A stretch of DNA of 64,000 bases, from assembly GCF_000801105.2 (NCBI RefSeq), contig NC_079515.1, positions 26,187,407-26,251,406 of the forward strand. The letters run 5' to 3'. Origin of the DNA: Raphanus sativus. Lineage: Eukaryota > Streptophyta > Magnoliopsida > Brassicales > Brassicaceae. Positions 24,003 through 33,305 of this stretch are shown piece by piece (the first letter of the stretch is position 1; every line of letters starts with the position of its first letter). A model generated the notes under the pieces. It was not told where the DNA came from. It searched no databases and saw only the letters and a program-made list of their open reading frames with translations. The translations under genes and the position numbers were made by a program.

Positions 24003-24778
24003 TGAGACCAAACCCGACAAAAAGCTCGTATGTGTTTCCCGGTAAGAGATTTTTTCCGGGGAGAGAAAATCTCAGATTTTTCCGAGAATTTAGACGAAGA
24101 GAGAACTTGGAAGAATCGTAAAGAAATGTCAACGTCTTCTTCTTTTCTTCTATTTAAGGTCAACCCTTTTCAAACTGGGCTTTAAGGCTATTTTATAATT
24201 GGGCCTTATGGGTTTATAAGTTTTCACTATTGGGCTCTTAGCCATACACGACTTTTGTAATGTACCGATCTTTCTTTTCTCTCAGTTAGTTCACCAGATA
24301 TTTTTGGCTTGTATATATCAATTTCTTTATTTTCTTTTTTTTTTTACTCAATAACATTATTGAGCTGACACATTCACAGTATAAGTTATGAGAAGAGGCA
24401 GAGATAAAACAAGATGAAATAACCCCACCCAGTGATATCTCACCCTGCCAAAAACTTTACAGTCATATAAAGACAAAGGCTAAATCTAAACCAGTTACTA
24501 GTGAGTTCATACATAAAATGAATCTGTTGTCTAGATATATAATGTATGTGTTCATGTCTTCGTGATAATCACATTTTTTTTTGTAAGAATAAATGAAGTT
24601 TTAAGTTTGAGTCAATGGGAGCTTGATAGAAAGACAAGAAGTGGCAGAGAGGGTAATTAATGTGTGATGGGGACAGCAAAACATTTACCTCTTGGTTTTA
24701 ACCAAATGCATGTGGTTTTTTGGTTTCTACAGACATTGAGGACAAATTGGGAGTTGCGATAGTTAATTTTACCATATA
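24003..24778. other. Intergenic DNA, no gene seen
   Basis: This holds the upstream region of the SAP13-like gene and AT-rich sequence. The gene expected here from Arabidopsis order (a 40S ribosomal protein S2 gene, At3g57490) is not present. Confidence 0.5.
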
Positions 24779-25046
24779 CTCCATCTGTTTTTAAATAATA
24801 GATGTTTTGAGATTTTCACATTTTTTAATAAAACATATTAAAACTTACTTATTAGTACATAATTTTTTGTTATTTTATATTTCCTGTATTTCTAAACCAA
24901 TAAGATTTTAAGAAATGCAATTAATGTTTTTGAGATTCACAATTATTCATAATTAGTTGACAAAAATTACATTGAAAATATGAAAAATATATCTTTTTGA
25001 AACAAACAAATTTTCTAGAACATACATCTTTTAAAAACAGAGGGAG
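24779..25046. mobile_element. Stowaway-type MITE
   Basis: The inverted ends CTCCATCTGTTTTTAAA (left) and, reversed, CTCCCTCTGTTTTTAAA (right) are flanked by TA on both sides (24777-24778 and 25047-25048). It is 268 bp, AT-rich and non-coding. Confidence 0.75.
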
Positions 25047-25419
25047 TAGTTTTCTTTTCCTATTGTTCTTAATTTTTAATTAACTAGTTTATACAATTTG
25101 ATTATTTTGAAATGAGTCAAGTGACGTGAATATCTTTTAAATCCAATGCATGTGAACCAATTGAGTACATATTGAAATCATAGATAGGAAAGAAAAAGAT
25201 ATAGATCATAATTACAATTAATACCATTTAGTCTTTATTGTATTTTTAATTTATAATGAAGTATTTATATGTTGCCCAAAAAAGTATTTATATAATTATT
25301 ATATAACAACACTCTCCAGTCTCCACTTCTAAGTCTTGAACCCTTGCCTCCCCCCCCCCCCCACAAGCTCACCTGAAACTCTCTCTCTCTCGCTCTCTCT
25401 AGTTCTCTCACTCACTCTC

Positions 25420-25809
25420 ATGTTTGGAGTCACGGCAAGACTCGATGACCAAATCGGCACCACAACCACACCAACCACCATATACGTGGACCCACCTCCA
25501 CAAGACCAGCCGAGTCACAACTCAGACCACCGTTCAATAGAAACACTTGTCATCGTCTTAGCCGTCATCACCATTTTATCAGTCTTAGCTGGCATCTTCG
25601 CTAGACTCTGCGGGGGGCGCCATTTATCTGACGGAGGAGACCATGACATCGAAGGTTGGGTTGAGAGGAAGTGCCGTAGCTGCATCGATGCTGGAGTCCC
25701 CACAGTCGCCTCCCCTCCTCCTCCTATACCGCCGCCGCCTCCAGCCACGGCAGCAACAGTGGAGGAGCCGAGTAAACCAGCAGCCGCAGAAGAGCAAAAC
25801 AAGAAGTAA
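25420..25809 (+). CDS. Small single-pass membrane protein, Pro-rich tail, unknown function
   Basis: This is a 129-aa frame starting MFGVTARLDDQIG, chosen because the leader upstream is a CT repeat (about 25378-25402) and the longer open frame has no ATG. Residues about 42-61 (TLVIVLAVITILSVLAGIF) form one membrane segment. The ~40 residues before it are Thr/Pro/Asp-rich and the region after it contains a basic stretch with two Cys (ERKCRSC), then a PPPPIPPPPP tract and an acidic/Ala-rich, Lys-ended tail. By position it matches Arabidopsis At3g57500, an uncharacterised protein. No enzymatic motif is seen. Confidence 0.7.
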   Translation: MFGVTARLDDQIGTTTTPTTIYVDPPPQDQPSHNSDHRSIETLVIVLAVITILSVLAGIFARLCGGRHLSDGGDHDIEGWVERKCRSCIDAGVPTVASPPPPIPPPPPATAATVEEPSKPAAAEEQNKK

Positions 25810-26471
25810 AAGTAGAAAAAGGGTCAAACTACAATAGCTTTCACCATTGTGTAATCTCATTAATATGAAGACATTTTTTTCTTTTCATGTGTACCTTATT
25901 CTATGAACATTGATTTCGGAATTTACTCGGATGTTTTTTGATAATTATTTGAAAAACAAAAAGCAAAAGTTCTTGTCAACTTTTACCTTTAATTCCGTTG
26001 AGATTTGAGACCAACGGCATTAACATAAAATAAAAAGAAGAGAATGTATAGATACTTTATCCTCATGAATTGTATAGCAACAAAATCAGAGGAAAATCTT
26101 AACTTACATGAAATTACATCATGATTTTAATTCAGTGGACTTTAATCTAGTAGTCTAAAACACAAGAGCTGCTTGAAAATTAGTTAACACTCTTGATAAG
26201 TGTAGGAGAAATATATCAAGATTTTATTCAATGAATCTTTAGTAAAGTGTGCCATAAAGCAAGACCTCACCGAAAACTAGTTCTTTTTGGTTAATTTTGG
26301 GATTTGACAGCTAATTCTGTAATAAGTATAGGAAACCACACACTGGATTAACATTTTTAGTATTCAGATTTCAGGTCCGTAGGCACAAACTCGGCCCATG
26401 TGAAATGTATCAACATCCACTTGCACAACTTAACTTTTTTTTTGTCAAATAAAGAAAACTAAAGTACGAGC
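25810..26471. other. 3' intergenic DNA upstream of the copia element, no gene seen
   Basis: AT-rich sequence with no supported gene. It ends at the copia insertion site. Confidence 0.5.
26467..26471. repeat. Left 5-bp target duplication of copia element
   Basis: CGAGC, repeated at 32781-32785. Confidence 0.95.
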
Positions 26472-26779
26472 TGTTATAAACGTGAAAAATGGAATGTCAA
26501 CAAAGGAAGCACCGATCATTGAAAATGATCGTGTGAAGTAAATTATGTGGAGCCCACTGCCACTATGCACACACAGTAACTTTCTCTTTTTACTTCTATA
26601 TAAACGATTGTTTCGATCGATTGTAATGCGCACTTTTACACCATTCTCTTCTTCCTCATATAACTTACTCTCTCTCTCGTTATTATACTTATATCAGTGT
26701 TCTTTTATTTCTGCGGGTATAAAATTTCACTCTTATTTAAATTTTTCGATACTATAAAATTGTAAGTTATTTTATAACA
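26472..26779 (+). repeat. 5' LTR of copia element
   Basis: 308 bp, TG...CA, identical to the 3' LTR. A TATA box (TATATAAA, 26597-26604) and a CT-rich stretch mark the likely transcription start region. Confidence 0.95.
26597..26604 (+). promoter_or_regulatory. TATA box in the 5' LTR
   Basis: TATATAAA in the middle of the LTR, followed within ~100 bp by a CT-rich stretch. The same box in the 3' LTR (about 32598-32605) could drive transcription into the DNA between the copia and the LINE. Confidence 0.6.
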
Positions 26780-26795
26780 CGTTATCAGCACGATC
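26780..26795 (+). other. Probable primer-binding site
   Basis: CGTTATCAGCACGATC follows the 5' LTR directly. The TATCAGCACGA core is at the normal PBS position of plant copia elements; the tRNA used was not determined. Confidence 0.55.
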
Positions 26796-27103
26796 ACTCT
26801 GCAATTCGGTAAAGTTTATATGTATCATATTTACCCTGCTATAATGGCCGGTATACCGCCTATATTATTGTTTATTATTTTATAGTGTTTGTTTTAATTC
26901 ACTATTATTTATCTATATTAATGCGGGCGGTATGTCGCCTCGTTAATAAACCTTGATTGTTAATTACACCATTATCATTTGGCTTGGCTGTGCCGCCGCA
27001 AAATTTATTCAATATTAAAATATAAATTAATCTATCACCATAATACGATTAATATTTATTTGTGTATTATATTAATTTTATTATACAAATGTTTGCTCAC
27101 CTA

Positions 27104-27135
<32 letters not shown>

Positions 27136-27603
27136 GTGAAATTTACTAAAATTGATTGACTGATTATTACGATATTTTCAAACTGTTTTTCGATTTAACG
27201 ATTCAACCCCAACGGTCACAAAGAAAAAAATTCAAAAATTTTACCTTTTTACAACGGCTATGAACAGTATTTTTACATCTATAAATACATTCATACTTCA
27301 CTCATTTTCTTCATCCAAACATTTCATTATCTCTCAAATATTTTCAAATCGCTCTCCTCCGGTTTTTCATTCCAAGAAAGATGATTCGCGCGTTTTTGAT
27401 TTTAGTTGCAATTCTAATTTGTGTATCTATTTACGGTTTATTCGTTGGAGAATTTGCTCCGGGGGAATTTACGATGAATATCGGTTTACTTTTCTATACA
27501 TTATTTCTATTTGTAATTGCTTGCATGATTAATGTAAACGGTTCATTTTAAATATTATAAAATTCTAATAAAATTTACTATTTTGTGTCTTGGAAATTCA
27601 GAA

Positions 27604-28617
27604 ATGGCAAATATTGAAAAACTCCAGTTTCCGGCTTTGGAAATAACTGGGGCAAATTACACGGCATGGATAACTAATATGGAGCTTCATCTAGACTCAG
27701 AGAAAATACTCGAGACAATAAAAGAAGGGAATAAATCAGCTTCTCACGAAAGATCTAGGGCCGTAATATTTCTGAGAAAACACCTAGATGAAAATCTTAC
27801 GCATGACTATGCGAGGGTAAAAGATCCTCTAGATCTTTGGAAAGCCCTAAAGGAGAGGTTTGATAACCAGAAGAAAATAACTCTTCCCCATGCACTCGAT
27901 GAGTGGGCGAACCTACGATTTCAAGATTTTGAAAAGGTGGAAACGTACAATTCCGCTATATTAAGGATAGCGGCGCAATTAGAATATTGCGGTAAGCCCG
28001 TAACGGAAGCAGAAATGCTTGAGAAGACTTACCAAACGTTCCACAAAAACCATTATGTTCTACAAGAACAATACAGAAACCGTGGATACACGAGGTTCTC
28101 TGAACTCGCTGTAGCGCTCATGATAGCGGAGAAAAATAATGAACTCCTTATCAAAAATCACAATACCCGACCCACGGGAACCAAAGCATTTCCTGAGGTG
28201 AATGCGACGGATGTAAAAAATCCGGAAAGAGGAAATTTTTCCTATCGTGGTCGTGGTCGTGGTCGTGGTCACGGTCGTGGTCGTGGCCATCGATTTAATC
28301 GTGGTAATGAAAGGAGTTACAACCCAAGAGGAAGGGGATCCAACACATGGAATCGATCCAATCGTGGAAAAGGGAATGAAGCCCAAGAAAACCCTACTCG
28401 TAAAAACGAGAACGTCTGTTACAGATGTGGATCGAAGGGGCATTGGTCTCAAGTATGCCGAACTCCTCAGCATCTATGTAAGTTGTACCAAGAAACCATC
28501 AAAGGCAAATCAAAGGAAGTTAATCTCAATGAGCACTTCGAGGGTACAACATCTACATACCTTGAGTCTTCTGACTTTATGGACGATGTCAACGAGGCCA
28601 CTCATCAAGATAATTAA
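27604..28617 (+). CDS. Copia Gag-like protein
   Basis: 337 aa from ATG 27604; the frame opens seven codons earlier without a better start. The N-terminal ~200 residues are the retrotransposon gag/UBN2 domain (starting MANIEKLQFPALEITGANY). A long Arg-Gly tract (RGRGRGRGHGRGRGH) follows, then a CCHC zinc knuckle CYRCGSKGHWSQVC. It forms the particle and binds element RNA. The frame stops at 28617, about 220 bases before the pol ATG, in a different frame from pol. Confidence 0.92.
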   Translation: MANIEKLQFPALEITGANYTAWITNMELHLDSEKILETIKEGNKSASHERSRAVIFLRKHLDENLTHDYARVKDPLDLWKALKERFDNQKKITLPHALDEWANLRFQDFEKVETYNSAILRIAAQLEYCGKPVTEAEMLEKTYQTFHKNHYVLQEQYRNRGYTRFSELAVALMIAEKNNELLIKNHNTRPTGTKAFPEVNATDVKNPERGNFSYRGRGRGRGHGRGRGHRFNRGNERSYNPRGRGSNTWNRSNRGKGNEAQENPTRKNENVCYRCGSKGHWSQVCRTPQHLCKLYQETIKGKSKEVNLNEHFEGTTSTYLESSDFMDDVNEATHQDN

Positions 28618-28835
28618 AATGCTTATAGTAATCAAGCCCAATAATGCCAGTGATGTCATAAATTATTATTACTATTATGTATTTTCAGTTCTAGAATAAA
28701 ATTGTTTTTCGAAACAACTAATGTATAATTATAGTCTAATGTATAAGTGTGTGTGCTTATAATCAATGTATAATTATATAATGTTTACTTATGAAAATTT
28801 ATTTTCTTTATTAATATTAATTGTGTGTTACAGAA

Positions 28836-31800
28836 ATGGATAATGGAACAACAACTAAGCAAATTGGCAGAGAAGTTTGCATTCCAGATAGTGGTACAAC
28901 ACATACTATTCTGAAAGATAAGAGATATTTCTCTAACTTAAAATCAGCAAAAATGACTGTAAACACAATATCAGGTCCTACGGATTTGATCGAGGGAATT
29001 GGCAAAGCAAACTTTATGTTGCCTAATGGAACAAAGTTTTCCATAAACAATGCCTTGTATTCTCCAAATTCAAAGAGAAATTTGTTGAGTTTCAAAGATA
29101 TATACCTTCAAGGATATGAAACTCAGTCTGCAACTGAGAATGGAAAGAAGTATATGTATATAACTTCTGAAAAATCAGGCAAAAATCTTGTACTGGAAAA
29201 GTTTCCAAAACTTCCTTCTGGATTACATCAGACTTATATTAATGCGATAGAATCAAACCTTGTGGTCAAAAGAAATCCAGAAGATATTACATTATGGCAT
29301 GACCGTCTTGGTCATCCAGGCACTACAATGATGCGAAAAGTCATTGAAAGTTCACATGGTCATTCAATGAAAACCCAAGATCTATATCAAAGTAATAAAA
29401 TGACATGTGCTGCATGTGCTCTTGGGAAATTAATCATAAGACCATCACCAACCAAAATTGATAAAGAATCACCAAAATTCTTAGAAAGAATCCAAGGTGA
29501 CATTTGTGGACCAATACATCCACCATGTGGACCATTCTACTACTTTATGGTATTAATCGATGCGTCGAGTAGATGGTCACATGTTTGCCTATTATCATCT
29601 CGAAATATGGCATTTGCGAGATTTTTAACTCAAATAATCAAATTAAGAGCTCAGTTCTCTGATCATCCAATTAAAAGAGTTAGATTAGATAATGCTGGTG
29701 AATTCACATCCCAAGCATTTAATGATTACTGTATGGTATCAGGGATTGAAGTAGAGCACTCAGTTGCTCATGTTCATACACAAAACGGTTTGGCAGAATC
29801 ACTAATTAAACGATTGCAATTAATTGCAAGGCCATTGATCATGAGATCAAAACTTCCAACCTCTGTATGGGGACATGCCATTCTGCATGCAGAAGCACTC
29901 ATTCGGATAAGACCCAGTGCGTACCATAGATATTCCCCATTACAGTTAGCGTTTGGTAGAGAACCAAATATTTCCCATCTAAAAGTCTTTGGTTGTGCAG
30001 TTTATATCCCAATAGCACCACCGCAACGTACAAAGATGGGACCACAAAGACGGTTAGGAATATATATTGGTTATGATTCTCCATCAATAATAAGATATCT
30101 AGAACCACAAACTGGTGATGTGTTTACGGCACGATTTGCCGATTGTCATTTCAATGAGAAAGAGTTCCCAACCCTAGGGGGAGACAATAATCAAGTAGGA
30201 AAAGAAATCAAATGGAATGTGCCATCTTTATTACACCTTGATCCTCCTACGAAACAATCAGAACTAGAAGTTCGACGTATCATGCAGTTACAAAATATAG
30301 CAAGTCAATTACCCGATGCATTTGCTGATACCAAAATGGTAACTAAATCACACATACCAGCTGCAAATACTCCTGCTCGTATTGAAATACCACAAAAATA
30401 TGGAGCGGCAGTTGATACACGTGAATCAGGAACACGTTTGAAACGCGGTAGACCTATTGGTTCGAAAGATAAAGTTCCTAGGAAACGTAAGGAAGGTGAA
30501 AAGCATGATACTCCCAAAATAACAGAAAATATTTTGGAAGAAGAAAATTGTGAATCTAACGACAATAGAGAACATATTGAATCTGAAGGAAATCACGAGA
30601 TTTCTATCAATTACATCCATAATGGAAAGATATGGAAACGAAATAAGATGGATGACATTGATGATGTTTTCTCATATCTCTTAGCACAAGAAATAAATGA
30701 AGAAAACGAAGATCCAGAACCAAAATCTGTATATGAATGTCAAAAGAGACATGACTGGATGAAATGGAAAGATGCAATTCAAGTCGAACTAGATTCCCTT
30801 AACAAACGAAACGTATTCGGACCTATTGTGCTCACACCCAAAGATGTGAAACCTGTTGGATACAAATGGGTGTTCGTCCGAAAACGAAATGAAAAAAATG
30901 AGATTACAAGATACAAAGCTCGTCTCGTAGCCCAAGGTTTTTCTCAAAGGCCTGGAATTGATTATGAGGAAACATATTCTCCTGTTATGGATGCAATCAC
31001 TTTTAGATTCCTGATGAGTCTAGCAGCTGATAAAAATCTCGAGATGCGTCTCATGGATGTGGTTACGGCATATTTATATGGATCATTAGATACTGATATC
31101 TACATGAGAATCCCAGATGGATTTAAAATTCCAGAAATCTTAAGTTCCAAACCTAAAGAGTTATGTGCAATAAAATTGCAAAGATCATTATATGGCTTAA
31201 AGCAATCAGGACGTATGTGGTACAATCGTCTAAGTGAGCATTTAACAAAAGAAGGATACACAAATGATCCTATATGTCCTTGTGTTTTCATAAAGAAAAC
31301 TACAACCGGATTTGTGATAATCGCGGTGTACGTTGATGATCTTAATATTATCGGAACTCAAGAAGAAATACAAAAGGCATCAGATTATTTAAAAGGAGAA
31401 TTTGAGATGAAAGATCTCGGACAGACAAAATATTGTCTAGGCTTACAGATTGAGCATTCTCAAAAGGGTATATTTCTACATCAATCTACATATACCAAAA
31501 GAGTATTGAAACGCTTTAACATGGATAAAGCAACTCCTCTTAGCACCCCGATGGTAGTTAGATCACTTAATGTTGAAAATGATCCATTCCGACCATCCGA
31601 AGAAAATGAAGAAATACTTGGTCCCGAAGTTCCATATCTAAGTGCAATTGGAGCTCTTATGTATCTTGCAAATTGTACTCGACCAGATATATCTTTTGCC
31701 ATCAATCTTTTAGCAAGATTCAGTTCATCCCCCACACGAAGACATTGGAATGGAATTAAACATGTCTTTCGTTATCTTCAAGGGACCATTGATTTAGGTC

Positions 31801-32327
31801 TATTTTACCCTAAAAATTCAAAGGGTCAAATGATTGGTTTTGCAGATGCAGGTTATTTGTCAGATCCACACAAAGCTAGATCACAAACGGGATACGTTTT
31901 TACTATTGGAGGCACTGCCATATCTTGGCGTTCTCAAAAGCAGACACTCGTGGCTACTTCTTCAAATCATGCTGAGATCATCGCACTCCATGAAGCAAGT
32001 CGAGAATGTGTATGGCTAAGATCAATAAGCCGACATATCTGTTCAAGCAGTGGAATTGACGAAAATACGGAGCCAACTATTCTATATGAAGATAATGCGG
32101 CATGTGTTGCTCAAACAAAGGAAGGATATATCAAAAGCGATAGAACGAAGCATATTCATCCGAAGTTCTTCTCATACACTCAAGAGCTCGAGAAGAAGAA
32201 AGAGATTGAAGTAAGATATGTTCGATCAAGCGACAATGCAGCTGACCTCTTCACTAAATCATTTCCTACCTCGGTATTCAGAAAACATGTTCATAACATT
32301 GGAATGCGTCATCGGAATGATCTATGA
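28836..32327 (+). CDS. Copia Pol polyprotein (PR-IN-RT-RH)
   Basis: 1163 aa from ATG 28836. Protease: DSGTTHTIL with Asp at residue 18. Integrase: HDRLGHP and CAACALGK zinc module, then the catalytic core (IQGDICGP, RLDNAGEF, NGLAESLIKR). Reverse transcriptase: catalytic YVDD in YVDDLNIIG. RNase H: GFADAGY and YEDNAACVAQ. The frame is uninterrupted to near the 3' LTR. The DNA between 28618 and 28835 is non-coding with stops, so pol expression needs splicing, internal initiation or another route (see findings). Confidence 0.93.
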   Translation: MDNGTTTKQIGREVCIPDSGTTHTILKDKRYFSNLKSAKMTVNTISGPTDLIEGIGKANFMLPNGTKFSINNALYSPNSKRNLLSFKDIYLQGYETQSATENGKKYMYITSEKSGKNLVLEKFPKLPSGLHQTYINAIESNLVVKRNPEDITLWHDRLGHPGTTMMRKVIESSHGHSMKTQDLYQSNKMTCAACALGKLIIRPSPTKIDKESPKFLERIQGDICGPIHPPCGPFYYFMVLIDASSRWSHVCLLSSRNMAFARFLTQIIKLRAQFSDHPIKRVRLDNAGEFTSQAFNDYCMVSGIEVEHSVAHVHTQNGLAESLIKRLQLIARPLIMRSKLPTSVWGHAILHAEALIRIRPSAYHRYSPLQLAFGREPNISHLKVFGCAVYIPIAPPQRTKMGPQRRLGIYIGYDSPSIIRYLEPQTGDVFTARFADCHFNEKEFPTLGGDNNQVGKEIKWNVPSLLHLDPPTKQSELEVRRIMQLQNIASQLPDAFADTKMVTKSHIPAANTPARIEIPQKYGAAVDTRESGTRLKRGRPIGSKDKVPRKRKEGEKHDTPKITENILEEENCESNDNREHIESEGNHEISINYIHNGKIWKRNKMDDIDDVFSYLLAQEINEENEDPEPKSVYECQKRHDWMKWKDAIQVELDSLNKRNVFGPIVLTPKDVKPVGYKWVFVRKRNEKNEITRYKARLVAQGFSQRPGIDYEETYSPVMDAITFRFLMSLAADKNLEMRLMDVVTAYLYGSLDTDIYMRIPDGFKIPEILSSKPKELCAIKLQRSLYGLKQSGRMWYNRLSEHLTKEGYTNDPICPCVFIKKTTTGFVIIAVYVDDLNIIGTQEEIQKASDYLKGEFEMKDLGQTKYCLGLQIEHSQKGIFLHQSTYTKRVLKRFNMDKATPLSTPMVVRSLNVENDPFRPSEENEEILGPEVPYLSAIGALMYLANCTRPDISFAINLLARFSSSPTRRHWNGIKHVFRYLQGTIDLGLFYPKNSKGQMIGFADAGYLSDPHKARSQTGYVFTIGGTAISWRSQKQTLVATSSNHAEIIALHEASRECVWLRSISRHICSSSGIDENTEPTILYEDNAACVAQTKEGYIKSDRTKHIHPKFFSYTQELEKKKEIEVRYVRSSDNAADLFTKSFPTSVFRKHVHNIGMRHRNDL

Positions 32328-32461
32328 CTGCTCATCCGAGGGGGAGCTTACGTGGTTGTACTCTTTTTACCTTACTATGGTTTTTTCCATTGGGTTTTCC
32401 TGGAAAGGTTTTTAACGAGGCAACAAAAACGTTAAGCAAGAAGAGATAGTGACACTGGTCT

Positions 32462-32472
32462 CCAAGGGGGAG
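32462..32472 (+). other. Polypurine tract
   Basis: A purine-rich AAGGGGGAG run lies immediately before the 3' LTR, as needed for plus-strand priming. Confidence 0.8.
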
Positions 32473-32780
32473 TGTTATAAACGTGAAAAATGGAATGTCA
32501 ACAAAGGAAGCACCGATCATTGAAAATGATCGTGTGAAGTAAATTATGTGGAGCCCACTGCCACTATGCACACACAGTAACTTTCTCTTTTTACTTCTAT
32601 ATAAACGATTGTTTCGATCGATTGTAATGCGCACTTTTACACCATTCTCTTCTTCCTCATATAACTTACTCTCTCTCTCGTTATTATACTTATATCAGTG
32701 TTCTTTTATTTCTGCGGGTATAAAATTTCACTCTTATTTAAATTTTTCGATACTATAAAATTGTAAGTTATTTTATAACA
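32473..32780 (+). repeat. 3' LTR of copia element
   Basis: 308 bp, identical to the 5' LTR by direct comparison. Confidence 0.95.
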
Positions 32781-32785
32781 CGAGC
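32781..32785. repeat. Right 5-bp target duplication of copia element
   Basis: CGAGC, matching 26467-26471. The following DNA to 33128 is the original downstream region of the polygalacturonase gene; no gene is seen in it. Confidence 0.95.
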
Positions 32786-33128
32786 ATTGTTTTTTTCATT
32801 ATATTTTACTTACCATTACCAAACTGTTATGTTTAAATAACGAAACCAACTTAGTGTAATTCACTAATTTGTAGATATGTTCACAATAATTAATGGTTTT
32901 GAAAAAATAGCAGACAAACCCATAATCTGATAATCTTATTCATATTGGTGAAAATACACATAATCAACAATAGTAGTATACAAGACAGCAAATCTTTCGA
33001 CTATTGTATGTTTATTCCCATATATCTTTACTATTCTACATATATCAACAATCAATACGTAGAGAAATACATATATATTATTATTATTTAACGACACGTA
33101 GATATATTACATAATTATAGCTAATTAA

Positions 33129-33157
33129 TTAAGAGCATTGAGGAGAAACGTTGCCTT
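33129..33157 (-). pseudogene. Displaced last codons of the polygalacturonase gene
   Basis: Read on the minus strand this stub still encodes the end of the polygalacturonase: the duplicated target (GNVS codons), then Pro, Gln, Cys, Ser and a TAA stop (33129-33131). It is now cut off from the rest of the gene by the 5.8-kb LINE. Positions 33143-33157 are the left copy of the 15-bp LINE target duplication. Confidence 0.9.
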
Positions 33158-33305
33158 TTTTTTTTTTTGCTAAATTGTAAATATCGTATAAATGAAGAAA
33201 GATTTTACAAAGGCAAGATCTAAGCTTGACACATCTTGGCAAAAAAGAATAAAAACAAGATGAATCAAAAACATCCAACCACTTGGACAGCAATAGCTAA
33301 GACAA

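Larger units (their letters stand above)
26472..32780 (+). mobile_element. Intact Ty1/copia LTR retrotransposon
   Basis: This 6309-bp element has two 308-bp LTRs that are identical base for base, perfect 5-bp target duplications (CGAGC), LTR ends TGTTATAA and TTATAACA, a primer-binding region, a polypurine tract, and open gag and pol frames. The pol order protease, integrase, reverse transcriptase, RNase H defines Ty1/copia. No premature stop was found inside either frame. It lies downstream of and antisense to the polygalacturonase gene. Confidence 0.96.

Noticed and set aside
26545..26757. 70-codon open frame, repeated identically at 32546-32758
   Set aside because: It lies in the LTR of the copia element; identity reflects LTR duplication, not a gene.
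27260..27532. 90-codon frame in the copia leader
   Set aside because: Composition is that of AT-rich leader DNA and there is no similarity to Gag or envelope-like domains.
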